Shown here piece after piece: positions 1-9,078 of a stretch of DNA of 64,000 nt. Each line of letters opens with the position of its first letter. The first letter of the stretch is position 1. The notes under the pieces are model-generated. The model had not been told where the DNA came from, did no database searches, and saw only the letters and a program-made list of their open reading frames with translations. The DNA lies in NCBI RefSeq assembly GCF_020169335.1, contig NZ_JAIEZN010000001.1, positions 62,001 through 126,000 on the forward strand, in the 5' to 3' direction. The translations under genes and the position numbers were made by a program. Source of the DNA: Devosia aquimaris. Its GTDB lineage: Bacteria > Pseudomonadota > Alphaproteobacteria > Rhizobiales > Devosiaceae.

Positions 1-2238
1 GCTGACGCCATCGTCTACAGCTCGCAAACCTCCAACCTGTTGCTCACAAGCGCAGGCGCATGGGCGCTGGAGCGCGGCTTGACCAATACCGCCCTGTCCA
101 ATGAAGAGCCCGCAACGGCCGAGGTCATCGGGCGGATTGCCGAACTCCGGACCAAGGCCGACGCTGCCATGGACGAGGCGCAAAACCGCGTGCAGCAGGG
201 CTGGTCCTTTGGCGGACGCGAAAACTTGCTTTCGGCCATCCAGCAGGCCCGTGCCGATGTCACGCAAAAACGGTCCGAGGCCGACGTTGCCCTGGCGGCG
301 CCGCGCGAGCAGCGGCCCCAGGCCTTGATCGACAGCTGGGTGCCAACGATGACAACGCTTGTCATGGCGTCGCAGCGCCTGCGCGATGCCGCCAAATATG
401 TCGTCGACGACATCGCCACCCATGCGGCCCTGCTCGAAAACGTCCGCGGTGAAATGTGGACCATGAGCGAATTCTCCGGCCGCGAACGGGCCCAGATCGG
501 TGCCTTGATTGCCAAGGGCGGTGCGATCGATGCTGCAAAATTGACCACGCTCAGCACCTATCGCGGGCGGGTGGAGCAGGCCTGGTTCAATATCGAGGCC
601 TATCTCAGCCGCGACGCCGTCAGCGACCAGCTGCTGGCGGCGGCAGAGGCCACCAAGACCAGTTTTTTCGGAGACTTTGAAAAGACGCGTCAGGCTATCT
701 ACGCGGCTGGCGTCGCGGGCGAGCCCTATCCGGTGACGGCAGCAGAATGGATTGCCCAATCCACCGCTGCGATCGACACCGTTCTGCAACTGGCCTCGGC
801 CACCCTCGAGGAAGCCAATACAATGGCCGAGGCGGCTACCACAGATGCGCACCTTGCGCTCGCCATGCAGGCGGGCCTGCTCCTGTTGGGTCTTGCCCTT
901 GCCGCGACGGCATTGTGGGTTACCATCTGGCGCGTCACCGGCCCGATGCACGCCTTGACCGACACCATGAATCGCATTGTCGATGGTCAGTACGACACCA
1001 TCGTCCCCTATTTGCTGCGCAAGGACGAGGTCGGCCAGATGGCCAATGCTGTCCAGGTGTTCAAGGAAAAATGTGAGCGCGTGTCCAATCTCGGGGTCGA
1101 AGAGGCTGCACGCAGCCAGGCGGCCCAGCAGCGCGTTGCGATCATGCAGGCCTTCCAGGCGGACTTTGACAAGGTGATCAGGGCCACCACCGAAGGTGAT
1201 TTTTCCACGCGCATGTCCGGCCAGTTCGCCGATGCCGAACTCGAGCGCGTGGCCGCCAACTTCAACGCCATGCTGGCGTCCGTCAGCGCGGCCCTGGACG
1301 AAGCCGGCGCGGTCCTGTCGGCCCTGGCCCGCACTGACATGACGCAGCGCATGACCGGCGCCTACAAGGGTGTCTTTGCCGCGCTGCGCGACGATACCAA
1401 TCTGGTCGGCGACAAACTGACCGACATGGTGCGCCAGTTGCGCCAGACGTCTGGCTCGCTCAAGGTTGCCACCGGCGAAATCCTGGCCGGTATCAATGAT
1501 CTGGCCGACCGCACCACGCGGCAGGCGGCGACCGTCGAAGAGACATCCGCCGCCATGGAGCAATTGGCCCATGCCGTCACTGAAAACGCCAAGAACGCCG
1601 AACTGGGCGCCGAGCGCACGCGCGAAGCGGCAGACATCGCCGACGACGGTCGCGTGGTGATGGAATCGGCCAACCGGGCCATGCAGCGGATCAGCGAATC
1701 CTCGGCCCGCATCTCGTCCATCATCGGTATGATCGACGATATCGCCTTCCAGACCAATCTGCTCGCGCTCAACGCCTCTGTTGAGGCCGCGCGGGCCGGC
1801 GAGGCCGGCAAGGGCTTTGCCGTCGTTGCCGTGGAAGTGCGTCGCCTCGCCCAGTCCGCTGCGCAAGCCTCTGCCGAGGTCAAGCAGCTGATCGAGCAGA
1901 GCGCCACGGAAGTGAACTCGGGCACGCGGCTGGTCGAAGAGGCGTCAGGAAAGCTCGACACCATCCTCACCACCGTCAAAGGCAATCAGACGCTGATGCT
2001 CGATATTGCCAAGGCCAGCGTCTCGCAGGCATCGGCCATTTCTGAAGTCACCGTGTCGGTGCGCCAGATTGACGAAATCACCCAGCACAATGCGGCCTTG
2101 GTGGAAGAGACCAACGCCGCGATCGAACAGACCGAGGCACAGGCCAATACGCTCGACACCGCCATCGGCGTCTTCAAGATCATCGAGGAACCCGGTCGCC
2201 GTACCTCTGGCTCACCCGGTCGGTTCCGCGCGGCCTGA
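1..2238 (+). CDS. methyl-accepting chemotaxis protein (5' end cut by window)
   Basis: Membrane receptor that passes a ligand signal to CheA/CheW. The frame is open from base 1, so the true start and first membrane segment lie outside the window. Visible residues (counted from the TTG at 40) are a roughly 270-residue sensor region, a membrane segment at about 276-297, a HAMP linker at about 298-350, a second HAMP-like stretch near 385-440, and a long coiled-coil signalling domain from about 470 on. The conserved hairpin tip lies at about 560-615 and includes IDDIAFQTNLLALNASVEAA. The C-terminus ends in GRFRAA and has no obvious CheR-binding pentapeptide. The ligand cannot be read from the sequence. 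No che genes are adjacent. The family call is secure. Confidence 0.95.
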   Translation, partial: ADAIVYSSQTSNLLLTSAGAWALERGLTNTALSNEEPATAEVIGRIAELRTKADAAMDEAQNRVQQGWSFGGRENLLSAIQQARADVTQKRSEADVALAAPREQRPQALIDSWVPTMTTLVMASQRLRDAAKYVVDDIATHAALLENVRGEMWTMSEFSGRERAQIGALIAKGGAIDAAKLTTLSTYRGRVEQAWFNIEAYLSRDAVSDQLLAAAEATKTSFFGDFEKTRQAIYAAGVAGEPYPVTAAEWIAQSTAAIDTVLQLASATLEEANTMAEAATTDAHLALAMQAGLLLLGLALAATALWVTIWRVTGPMHALTDTMNRIVDGQYDTIVPYLLRKDEVGQMANAVQVFKEKCERVSNLGVEEAARSQAAQQRVAIMQAFQADFDKVIRATTEGDFSTRMSGQFADAELERVAANFNAMLASVSAALDEAGAVLSALARTDMTQRMTGAYKGVFAALRDDTNLVGDKLTDMVRQLRQTSGSLKVATGEILAGINDLADRTTRQAATVEETSAAMEQLAHAVTENAKNAELGAERTREAADIADDGRVVMESANRAMQRISESSARISSIIGMIDDIAFQTNLLALNASVEAARAGEAGKGFAVVAVEVRRLAQSAAQASAEVKQLIEQSATEVNSGTRLVEEASGKLDTILTTVKGNQTLMLDIAKASVSQASAISEVTVSVRQIDEITQHNAALVEETNAAIEQTEAQANTLDTAIGVFKIIEEPGRRTSGSPGRFRAA

Positions 2239-2246
2239 ATTTTGGC

Positions 2247-2278
2247 AACCTGCCCGGACACCATGATCCGGGCAGGTT
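2247..2278. terminator. hairpin between convergent genes
   Basis: A perfect 12-bp stem (AACCTGCCCGGA and its complement) with an 8-nt loop lies 8 bp after the chemotaxis receptor stop. It is followed only by a short T run. It sits between convergent genes and could end transcription from the left gene. The weak T tract makes this a moderate call. Confidence 0.5.
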
Positions 2279-2289
2279 TGGCTTAAGGC

Positions 2290-4197
2290 TTACTGCACTT
2301 CCGGCACCCAGACCATCATCGAGCCCTGGCCGCGATTGGCCCAGAGGTAATAGGGCACGGCGGTCAGCGTCGCGACGTCGTCGGCCGGCGGCGCCGTACG
2401 GTAGAGTGAGGTCCAGTCACCCTCCTTGATGGCCAGCGCCTTGGCCTTGAGCGTCACCACGCCATCGAAGATATCCGCGCGTGTCTCGGCCCTGAGCTCG
2501 GCATTGCGCGGCAGCTTGAGCCGCTGCACGCGACCGCCCGGATTGTCGATCTCTTCCACGCAATAGACCAGCGGGCCGCGCTTGAGGGCGATGCGCCCGG
2601 CATCCATGATCACGCCCGGATGCGCATAGAGGCGTACCGGCGGCATCGGCAAGGTGAGCGCGATCACATCGCCCGCCTGCCAGGTGCGGTTGATGGTGAG
2701 ATAGCCATTGGCCACCGCATCCAGTGACACAGCCTCCCCATTGACCGTCACGCCGGCGCCTTCGCACCAGCCGGGGATACGCAGCTTGACGTCAAAGGCG
2801 GTCGGCTTTGCTGGATCGACATGGATGGCGATGTCGCCGCTCCAGGGGTAGTTCGACACTTCGCGCAGACCCACCTGGGTGCCGGCGATCTCCTGCGTGG
2901 TGGCAATGCCGCCATAGAGGTGGAAGGCGACACCATCGTTGGCCGTCGACAGGAAATAGCCACCCACCGAGGCCACCAACCGGCTGACGTTCATGGTGCA
3001 GCACGGGCAGGTGTGCCAGTCCCAGCGCGTTGGGGTGCCGTCGCTCTCGAGCGGATTTGCGTAGAAATAGTGCTCGCCGTCGCGGCTGAGCCCGCTCAAC
3101 GCACCATTGAACATGGCCAGTTCAAGGATGTCGGCATATTTGCCGTCGAGATCCAGATGCAGCATGCGCTGCGCCCAGAAGATCAGCGCCACCGAGGCGC
3201 AGGTCTCGGCATAGGCGGTCTGGTTGGGCAGGTCGAAATCGTGGGTGAAGCCCTCGTTATGCGCCGAGGGGCCAAGGCCCGCCGTCACATACATCTTGGT
3301 CTCCATCACATCGTCCCACAGCACTTCGCAGGCGCGCTTGAGGGCGGGATCCTCGATCTCGGCGGCCAGATCCGCCATGGCGGTATAGAGATACATGGCG
3401 CGCACGGCATGGCCGACCACCTTGTCCTGCTCGCGCACCGGCTTGTGGCTCTGCGAATATTCGTAATTGGCAAACACATAGGGCTGCTTGCTGTCGCCGC
3501 CCTCGCGCTCCAGCCGTTCCAGATCGAAGTAATGCGGCTGCCGGCCGCGCTCATTGATCAGATAGGTCGCAAAGTCGAGGTGCTTCTTCTCGCCCGTGAG
3601 GTAGTAGAGCTTCATTAGCGCGAGTTCGATTTCCTCGTGCCCGTCATAGCCGCGCTTCTGCCCCGGTCCGGTGCCGAACACCGAATAGATGTGCTCGAGA
3701 TAGCGCTCCATGATGCCCAGCCAGCGGCGGCGCCCGGTCACCTGGAAATAGGCAATTGCGCCCTCCAGCAGGTGCCCCGCGTTATAGAACTCGTGGTTGT
3801 CGCGCAGGTTGGTGAAGCGCTTGTCCGGCTCGCGGCCGAGATACCAGCAATTGAGATAGCCGTCCGGCGCCTGCGCCTTCTCGAAGTCATCCACGATGGC
3901 TTCGATCTTGGCCTCGATATCGGCGTCGCGGCGATGCGCCAGCGCATAGCTGGCCGCCTCGATCCACTTGCCCACATCGCTGTCCCAGAACACCTGCACG
4001 GTAAAGCCATTGGGATGGCGCGGGAAGCGCAGCGGCGGCGGTGGCTGCGGCAACTTGATGGAGTCCAGGATCGTATATTCTTCCAGCTTGCGATGCTGGC
4101 TGGGAATGGTGCGGGTCAGCACCGTTTCCAGCCGCTCGTGCCAGAACTGGCCCTCGAACTTGACGTCGGGGAAATTGACGGGAGCATAACGGCTCAT
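2290..4197 (-). CDS. GH127 beta-L-arabinofuranosidase
   Basis: Predicted to release L-arabinofuranose from beta-linked arabino-oligosaccharides. The 635-residue length fits the GH127 (former DUF1680) family. The zinc/thiol active site of the characterised Bifidobacterium enzyme HypBA1 can be followed. HNEGF supplies the acid/base Glu, AYAETCAS supplies a Glu and a Cys zinc ligand, and the CPCC motif supplies the nucleophile Cys and the last ligand. There is no signal peptide, so it should act in the cytoplasm on imported oligosaccharides. It starts 10 bp after the lacI-type gene, so the two are very likely one transcript. No arabinoside transporter is next to it. Confidence 0.9.
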   Translation of the reverse strand: MSRYAPVNFPDVKFEGQFWHERLETVLTRTIPSQHRKLEEYTILDSIKLPQPPPPLRFPRHPNGFTVQVFWDSDVGKWIEAASYALAHRRDADIEAKIEAIVDDFEKAQAPDGYLNCWYLGREPDKRFTNLRDNHEFYNAGHLLEGAIAYFQVTGRRRWLGIMERYLEHIYSVFGTGPGQKRGYDGHEEIELALMKLYYLTGEKKHLDFATYLINERGRQPHYFDLERLEREGGDSKQPYVFANYEYSQSHKPVREQDKVVGHAVRAMYLYTAMADLAAEIEDPALKRACEVLWDDVMETKMYVTAGLGPSAHNEGFTHDFDLPNQTAYAETCASVALIFWAQRMLHLDLDGKYADILELAMFNGALSGLSRDGEHYFYANPLESDGTPTRWDWHTCPCCTMNVSRLVASVGGYFLSTANDGVAFHLYGGIATTQEIAGTQVGLREVSNYPWSGDIAIHVDPAKPTAFDVKLRIPGWCEGAGVTVNGEAVSLDAVANGYLTINRTWQAGDVIALTLPMPPVRLYAHPGVIMDAGRIALKRGPLVYCVEEIDNPGGRVQRLKLPRNAELRAETRADIFDGVVTLKAKALAIKEGDWTSLYRTAPPADDVATLTAVPYYLWANRGQGSMMVWVPEVQ

Positions 4198-4207
4198 CGG
4201 GTCCTCC

Positions 4208-5287
4208 TCAGGAATTCTTGTCTTGTTTTGGTGTCGTCTGGCCGGCTGGCGCAGAAGACGGGCGCACCACCAGCGAGCAGGGCAGGCGTTCGACGCCGCG
4301 GATGCGCTCGCCGCCGATCATGGCGATCAGCCGCTCGCCCGCAGCGCGGCCCAGCCGGTGCAGATTCATGTCGACGCTGCTCAGCGGCGGTCGCGCGGCC
4401 AGCGCCATGACATCCCAATTGTCAAAGCCGACCACGGCCACGTCATCGGGAACGGACAGGCCGCGCTCGCGCAGCGCATCACTGGCGCCGCGGGCAATCT
4501 GGTCATTGCCGCAGAACAGGGCATCGGGCGCCGTCGCCGCATTGGCAAACAGTTGCGCCACTGCCTCACGGCCCCAGGCCTCGGACCACAGCCCGTTGAG
4601 ATAATACTCTGGCAAGGCGGGCAGCCCTGCGCGCACAAGGGCCTCGGCATAGCCCTGATGGCGCAGGGTGACTGCCTCGAATTCGGCGGGGCCGGTGATA
4701 TGGGCGATGCGCCGCCGTCCGGTGGCTATCAGATGCTCGACCGCCAGCACCGCGCCGCCATGATCGTCCGGCAACAGACACAGCGCATCGGGATCATCGC
4801 TCTGGGAAAAGACATAGATCACCGGCATGGACTTGCCCGGCACGGCAATGGCCGGGCGCCGGTCCATGCGCCGGGCCGTGACCAGAAGGCCATCGATCCG
4901 CTTGCCCAGCAGTTGGTCGAGATGTTGCTGCTCGCGCTCGGGATCGTCAGTGGCATTGCACATGAAGATCGCAATGCCATGCCCGGCCAGTGTCTCCTCC
5001 AGCGCCTCGAGAATGGGAAAGATGAAGCGACCGAAACTGTCGGTGGTCAGCACGCCCACGGTCATCGATCGGCTGCGATGCAGGCTCTGCGCCATGGCAT
5101 TGGGGCGGAAGCCCAATTCATTGGCGGCCGCAACCACCCGGTCGCGCGTTTCCTGGCGCAGGCGGCCGCTCGCATTGAGCGCTTTGGAGGCCGTGCCAAT
5201 CGACACGCCGGCGCGAGCGGCGACGTCGCGAATGGTCGCGCGCAGCGGATAATCCGCTGGCGGCACGATGTCATCGTTTCGTCCCAA
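4208..5287 (-). CDS. LacI-family transcriptional regulator
   Basis: Sugar-responsive repressor of 359 residues. The N-terminal LacI helix-turn-helix is clear (IRDVAARAGVSIGTASKALN, about residues 18-37), followed by the hinge and a periplasmic-binding-protein-like effector domain to about residue 345. It is first in a two-gene unit with the GH127 gene and should control it, and itself, through the two similar palindromes upstream at 5306-5317 and 5364-5375. The effector is probably arabinose or an arabinoside, inferred only from the partner gene. Confidence 0.93.
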   Translation of the reverse strand: MGRNDDIVPPADYPLRATIRDVAARAGVSIGTASKALNASGRLRQETRDRVVAAANELGFRPNAMAQSLHRSRSMTVGVLTTDSFGRFIFPILEALEETLAGHGIAIFMCNATDDPEREQQHLDQLLGKRIDGLLVTARRMDRRPAIAVPGKSMPVIYVFSQSDDPDALCLLPDDHGGAVLAVEHLIATGRRRIAHITGPAEFEAVTLRHQGYAEALVRAGLPALPEYYLNGLWSEAWGREAVAQLFANAATAPDALFCGNDQIARGASDALRERGLSVPDDVAVVGFDNWDVMALAARPPLSSVDMNLHRLGRAAGERLIAMIGGERIRGVERLPCSLVVRPSSAPAGQTTPKQDKNS

Positions 5288-5305
5288 GCCGTCCTCCCTG
5301 CGTGT

Positions 5306-5317
5306 GAAAAGCTTTTC
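5306..5317. promoter_or_regulatory. candidate LacI operator 1
   Basis: GAAAAGCTTTTC is a perfect 12-bp palindrome 19 bp upstream of the lacI-type start codon. LacI-family operators are typically symmetric AT-flanked palindromes of this kind. A near copy lies 58 bp further upstream, as expected for cooperative binding by a tetramer or two dimers. Binding is inferred. Confidence 0.5.
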
Positions 5318-5363
5318 CTTTGTGCCTCAAGCCGATCGGCAAAGGGCGCGTTCTGCAGTGAAG

Positions 5364-5375
5364 GAAAAGGTTTTC
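5364..5375. promoter_or_regulatory. candidate LacI operator 2
   Basis: GAAAAGGTTTTC differs from operator 1 at one central base (GG for GC). Its centre is 58 bp from that of operator 1, close to a whole number of helical turns (5.5). It lies in the gene-free stretch 5288-5536 that must hold the promoter of the lacI-GH127 unit. I see no other gene or RNA in that stretch. Confidence 0.45.
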
Positions 5376-5536
5376 TCAATCGCCCTTTTGTCACGGGTTT
5401 GCCAGAAAGGCAATGGGGGTGAGATGCGGTTCGTCGCGGGATGCCGCCAAAGGCTAGGCGACCTGGCCAGTCTTGGGCAGGGCCCGGCACCCGGCCTGCG
5501 AGCCGAAAACAAGGACTGTTGACGACAGGCAGAACC

Positions 5537-6595
5537 CTATCTGGCTGGCAGGCTCACCGTAAAACACGCCCCGCCCTCGGGCCGGTTTTCGGCGCGGACC
5601 TGGCCGTCATGGGCATGCACGATTGCCCTCACCACCGACAGGCCCAAGCCACTGCCACCCTCGTCGCGGGCCCGCGAATCCGCGTCTCGCCAGAACGGTT
5701 CGAAGGCGTTGCGCAAGGCATCGTCCGACAGGCCTGGACCATTGTCGATGACGGTCAGCACAGAGCGGTCCAGCGACACCTCGGTGGCGATGGACAGCGG
5801 CTTGCCCGGGGCGTAGCGCATGGCGTTGTCGATGAGCGCCAGAACCACCTGGTGCAGTCGAGCGGGGTCAGCGGTGACTGGCGCCGGCTTGAGATCGAGG
5901 TGAAGGGGCATCGAGCGCGCCTGCAGCGCCTCCGCAGACAGATCGGTGACCGCGCGCACGATGGTCGCCAGATCCGTGCCGGTCACCGACAGCTGCAGCG
6001 TGCCGGCATTGAAGAGGCCAAGCGTGCGCAGGTCTTCCACGATCCGCGTCATGCCATCAACCTGCGAAAGCAGGAGCCCGATCAGATCGTCGTCGAGATC
6101 GAAGACGCCGTCAGCGACACCCTGCAAGCGGCCCTTCAGGATGGTGAGGGGGGTCCGCAACTCGTGCGCGGCGGCAGAATTTGAGTACCGAAGTTCGGCC
6201 TCTGCGCGCTCGAGACGCTCCGCCAGAGCATTGAAATCGCCCACCAGCCGCGCCGACTCGCCAAAGCCATGGATGCGCGGATTGGCCCGGGCAGACAGGT
6301 CGCCAGCCGCGACGGCGCGGATTGCTCGGGCAACCTCCAGCAAGGGGATGACGATGCGCCGCGACAGCCAGATGCCGCCAAGTGCCGCCAGCGGCAGCAC
6401 CACCACGAGTGTCACCAGCAGATAGCCCCAGTCGAGCCAGGACCAGAAGGCATCCGACTCGGTCACCTGCGGGAACAAGGTCTGGGCCAGGTCAAAATAC
6501 GCCGGGAAGCCGAAATAGGCGACCAGCGCGACCGCCGCCGCCAGGGCCACGGCGACCAGCACGATTTGCAGCGCTGTGCTGATGGGTCTAGCCAT
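5537..6595 (-). CDS. sensor histidine kinase (efflux operon)
   Basis: Inner-membrane kinase of the class that includes AdeS and BaeS. With the start at MARPIS (352 residues) it has membrane segments at about 8-30 and 57-79 with only a short periplasmic loop, HAMP at about 79-132, a phospho-acceptor motif AAHELRTPL with His144, an N box (ALIDNAMRYAP), and G boxes (DNGPG and GGSGLGL). This start overlaps the regulator stop by 8 bp (ATGGCTAG), indicating coupling; a start 30 bp upstream is possible. It is the last gene of the RND/ABC unit. The short loop suggests sensing within or at the membrane. Confidence 0.93.
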   Translation of the reverse strand: MARPISTALQIVLVAVALAAAVALVAYFGFPAYFDLAQTLFPQVTESDAFWSWLDWGYLLVTLVVVLPLAALGGIWLSRRIVIPLLEVARAIRAVAAGDLSARANPRIHGFGESARLVGDFNALAERLERAEAELRYSNSAAAHELRTPLTILKGRLQGVADGVFDLDDDLIGLLLSQVDGMTRIVEDLRTLGLFNAGTLQLSVTGTDLATIVRAVTDLSAEALQARSMPLHLDLKPAPVTADPARLHQVVLALIDNAMRYAPGKPLSIATEVSLDRSVLTVIDNGPGLSDDALRNAFEPFWRDADSRARDEGGSGLGLSVVRAIVHAHDGQVRAENRPEGGACFTVSLPAR

Positions 6596-7271
6596 GCGGA
6601 GCGTCCAGGCGATAGCCGACGCCACGAACCCCTGCGATCAGATCCGGCAGGCCCGCGGCACCAAGCTTGCGGCGCAGATTGCTCATGTGGCTGTCCACGG
6701 TCCGGTTCATGGCTTCGCCCTCGGGCAGGCAGGCATCGATCAGTTCGCTGCGCTCAAAGACGCGATTGGGCGTGCGGGCCATGTGTTCGAGCAGTCGATA
6801 CTCGGTGCGCGTGAGGCCCAGCATGTCCGTACCCGCATGCACCGTCATGGCCTGGGTGTCGATAGTCAGTGGGCCCAGGCGGAGCACCGCACTGTTTCTG
6901 TCGCCCATGGTCCGGCGCAGGATGGCGCGGGCGCGGGCGACCACCTCGAGCGGGTTGAATGGCTTGACCACATAGTCGTCGGCGCCCAGGCGCAGTGCCT
7001 GAAGCTTGTCCAGGTCCTCGGCCAGGGCGGTGACCATGATCACGGGCGTATCGTCCGTGCTACGCAGCGCGGCAAGTGTCTCGAAGCCGTCCATCTTGGG
7101 CATCTTGACATCAAGCACAACCAGGTCGGGCTTCAGACGCTGATGGTGCATCAGGCCGACATGCGGGTCGGTTGCCGTGACAGTCCGATAGCCGTCGCGC
7201 TCGAAATAGGCCTGGAGGATACGAATGATTTCGACATCGTCTTCGATGATCAGGATGAGATGGTTGTTCAT
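6588..7271 (-). CDS. OmpR-family response regulator (AdeR/BaeR-like)
   Basis: Two-component regulator of 227 residues that pairs with the overlapping kinase. The receiver domain spans 1-120 with acidic residues ED/D at 10-12, phospho-acceptor Asp54 in VVLDVKMP and Lys in VVKPFNP. The winged-helix DNA-binding domain spans about 130-225. It lies in the same direction as, and 31 bp after, the ABC exporter gene. It most likely controls the whole efflux unit, as AdeR does for adeABC. The regulatory link is inferred from context. Confidence 0.93.
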   Translation of the reverse strand: MNNHLILIIEDDVEIIRILQAYFERDGYRTVTATDPHVGLMHHQRLKPDLVVLDVKMPKMDGFETLAALRSTDDTPVIMVTALAEDLDKLQALRLGADDYVVKPFNPLEVVARARAILRRTMGDRNSAVLRLGPLTIDTQAMTVHAGTDMLGLTRTEYRLLEHMARTPNRVFERSELIDACLPEGEAMNRTVDSHMSNLRRKLGAAGLPDLIAGVRGVGYRLDAPHG

Positions 7272-7302
7272 GGCATCTGTTTGAACTTAGTGGTCGGAAG
7301 GC

Positions 7303-9078
7303 TCAGCCGATCGTCGCCAGCTGACGATAACGTCCATTGGCGGCGATAAGCTGGTCGTGGGTTCCAGTCTCGACAATGCGGCCCGCTTCCATCACCACGA
7401 TCTGGTCGGCATGGCGCACCGTCGACAGGCGATGCGCGATCGAAACGATCGTGCGATTGTGACGTGCGGCGAGCGCGGCGGAAAGGGCCTTCTCTGTCTG
7501 GGGGTCCAGCGCGCTGGTCGCTTCGTCGAGTAGCAGTACGCGCGGATTGCGCAGGATGGTCCGCGCCAGCGACAGCCGCTGGCGTTCTCCGCCCGAGAAC
7601 TGGTAGCCGCGCTCGCCCACTTCCGTCGCAAGGCCCATGGGAAGGCTGGCGATCTTGTCGGTGAGCTGGGCCATGTCCAGCGCCTGGGCGATCTCGGTTG
7701 ACGAGGCGTCCGGTTTGGCAAAGCGCAAATTGTCCTCGATGCTGGCGTTCAGCAGGAACGGGTCCTGCGTCACCACACCCAGGACGTGGGAGAGCGTCTC
7801 GAAGCTGAACTCTTTCAGATCAATGCCGTCCAGCGTCACGCGGCCGATATCGGGGTCATACAGTCGCGCCATGAGATACCCCAGGGTGCTCTTTCCCGAG
7901 CCCGTGCTGCCCACGATTGCCGTATGCGTGCCGGCCTTGATGAGCAGCGAGACATTGTCGACCGTCCAGCGTGCCGATGCCGGGTAGGAGAACGAAACAT
8001 CCTTGAAGGCGATCTCCCCGCGGATGTCTGCGACGTCGATGGCAACAGGATCCTGAGGCTCCAGCAGGGTGGGCTTGGTGTCGAGATAGCTGAACACCCG
8101 GGTAAGCAGGGCGCGCGCCTTGCGCAATTCCACGCGGGCTTCAAACAGCTCGAGCATGGGCCAAAGCAATTGTTCCTGCAGCGCGATCAGGGCCACCAGG
8201 GTTCCGATCGACACACCAAACCCCTGGGCTAGCATAAGCCCCCCGATCAGGAAGGTGAGCGCCGGCAGGATGTCGAGCGCGAACATGATGATGGCGACTT
8301 CCCACTGGCCCGCAGTATGGGACCTGAGCTCGAGCCGTGCGACCTCTGACGAGGTCTTGCGGAACAGGCGCACCAGATGCCGCGCGCGTCCCATGGTGCG
8401 GGCAAGGATGAAGCCGCCCGCCGATAGGGACTCGGTGACCGTGGCCGACATGTCGGCGATGCGTTCCTGCTGCTGGAAGGTGATGCGCTCGCGCAGTCCC
8501 GCCACCCGGTTGTTGAGCCAGAGCAGCACGGGCATGAAGGCGAGCGAGGCCAGGGCCAGGCGCCAGTCCAGCAGGATCATCGCCACGATGGTCGTCAGCA
8601 CCACGCTGACATTGCGCGCGACATCGGTCGCCGTATTGGTGAACAGCGACTGCAATCCGGCAACGTCGCTGGACAGGCGCGACTGCACCTCACCGGTTCG
8701 GGCGGTCGAGAAGAAGGCCAGCGACAGGGACTGCAGGTGCTCGTAGAGCCTGACCCGCAACTCGTGCATGATCTGCTGGCCGATATGGCTCGAGACATAG
8801 GCCTGCAGGACGCCTGCAACAGCCGCAAGCACCGCCACCCCGACAAGTCCGCCGCAGAGCCAGACCAGCAGGGTTGCGTCCTTGGATGGCAGCGCCTGAT
8901 CGATGATGCTGCGCATCATGAAGGGCGCCGTGGCCCCGGCTATGCCGGCGACCACGATCAGCCCGAGAACGATCAGCAGGGCCTTCAGGTGCGGGCCGAA
9001 CAGGGCCAGCACCCGCCGCCAGGGCGTGTGCTGCAGCGCCGCTGCGTCATAGTCCGCGAAATCGTCGAGATCATCCAT
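7303..9078 (-). CDS. ABC exporter, fused permease-ATPase (MsbA/MdlB type)
   Basis: Half-transporter of about 591 residues that works as a dimer to export lipids, peptides or drugs. The N-terminal half is a six-helix type I exporter domain. The C-terminal half has Walker A (GSTGSGKST, about residue 390), Q loop, signature FSGGERQRLSLA (about 496), Walker B (VLLLDEATSALD) and the H loop (SIAHRL). I chose the start at MDDLDDF because it overlaps the RND pump stop by 8 bp (ATGGATGA); a start 60 bp upstream would lie inside the pump gene. An ABC exporter between an RND pump and its two-component genes is unusual. Confidence 0.93.
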   Translation of the reverse strand: MDDLDDFADYDAAALQHTPWRRVLALFGPHLKALLIVLGLIVVAGIAGATAPFMMRSIIDQALPSKDATLLVWLCGGLVGVAVLAAVAGVLQAYVSSHIGQQIMHELRVRLYEHLQSLSLAFFSTARTGEVQSRLSSDVAGLQSLFTNTATDVARNVSVVLTTIVAMILLDWRLALASLAFMPVLLWLNNRVAGLRERITFQQQERIADMSATVTESLSAGGFILARTMGRARHLVRLFRKTSSEVARLELRSHTAGQWEVAIIMFALDILPALTFLIGGLMLAQGFGVSIGTLVALIALQEQLLWPMLELFEARVELRKARALLTRVFSYLDTKPTLLEPQDPVAIDVADIRGEIAFKDVSFSYPASARWTVDNVSLLIKAGTHTAIVGSTGSGKSTLGYLMARLYDPDIGRVTLDGIDLKEFSFETLSHVLGVVTQDPFLLNASIEDNLRFAKPDASSTEIAQALDMAQLTDKIASLPMGLATEVGERGYQFSGGERQRLSLARTILRNPRVLLLDEATSALDPQTEKALSAALAARHNRTIVSIAHRLSTVRHADQIVVMEAGRIVETGTHDQLIAANGRYRQLATIG

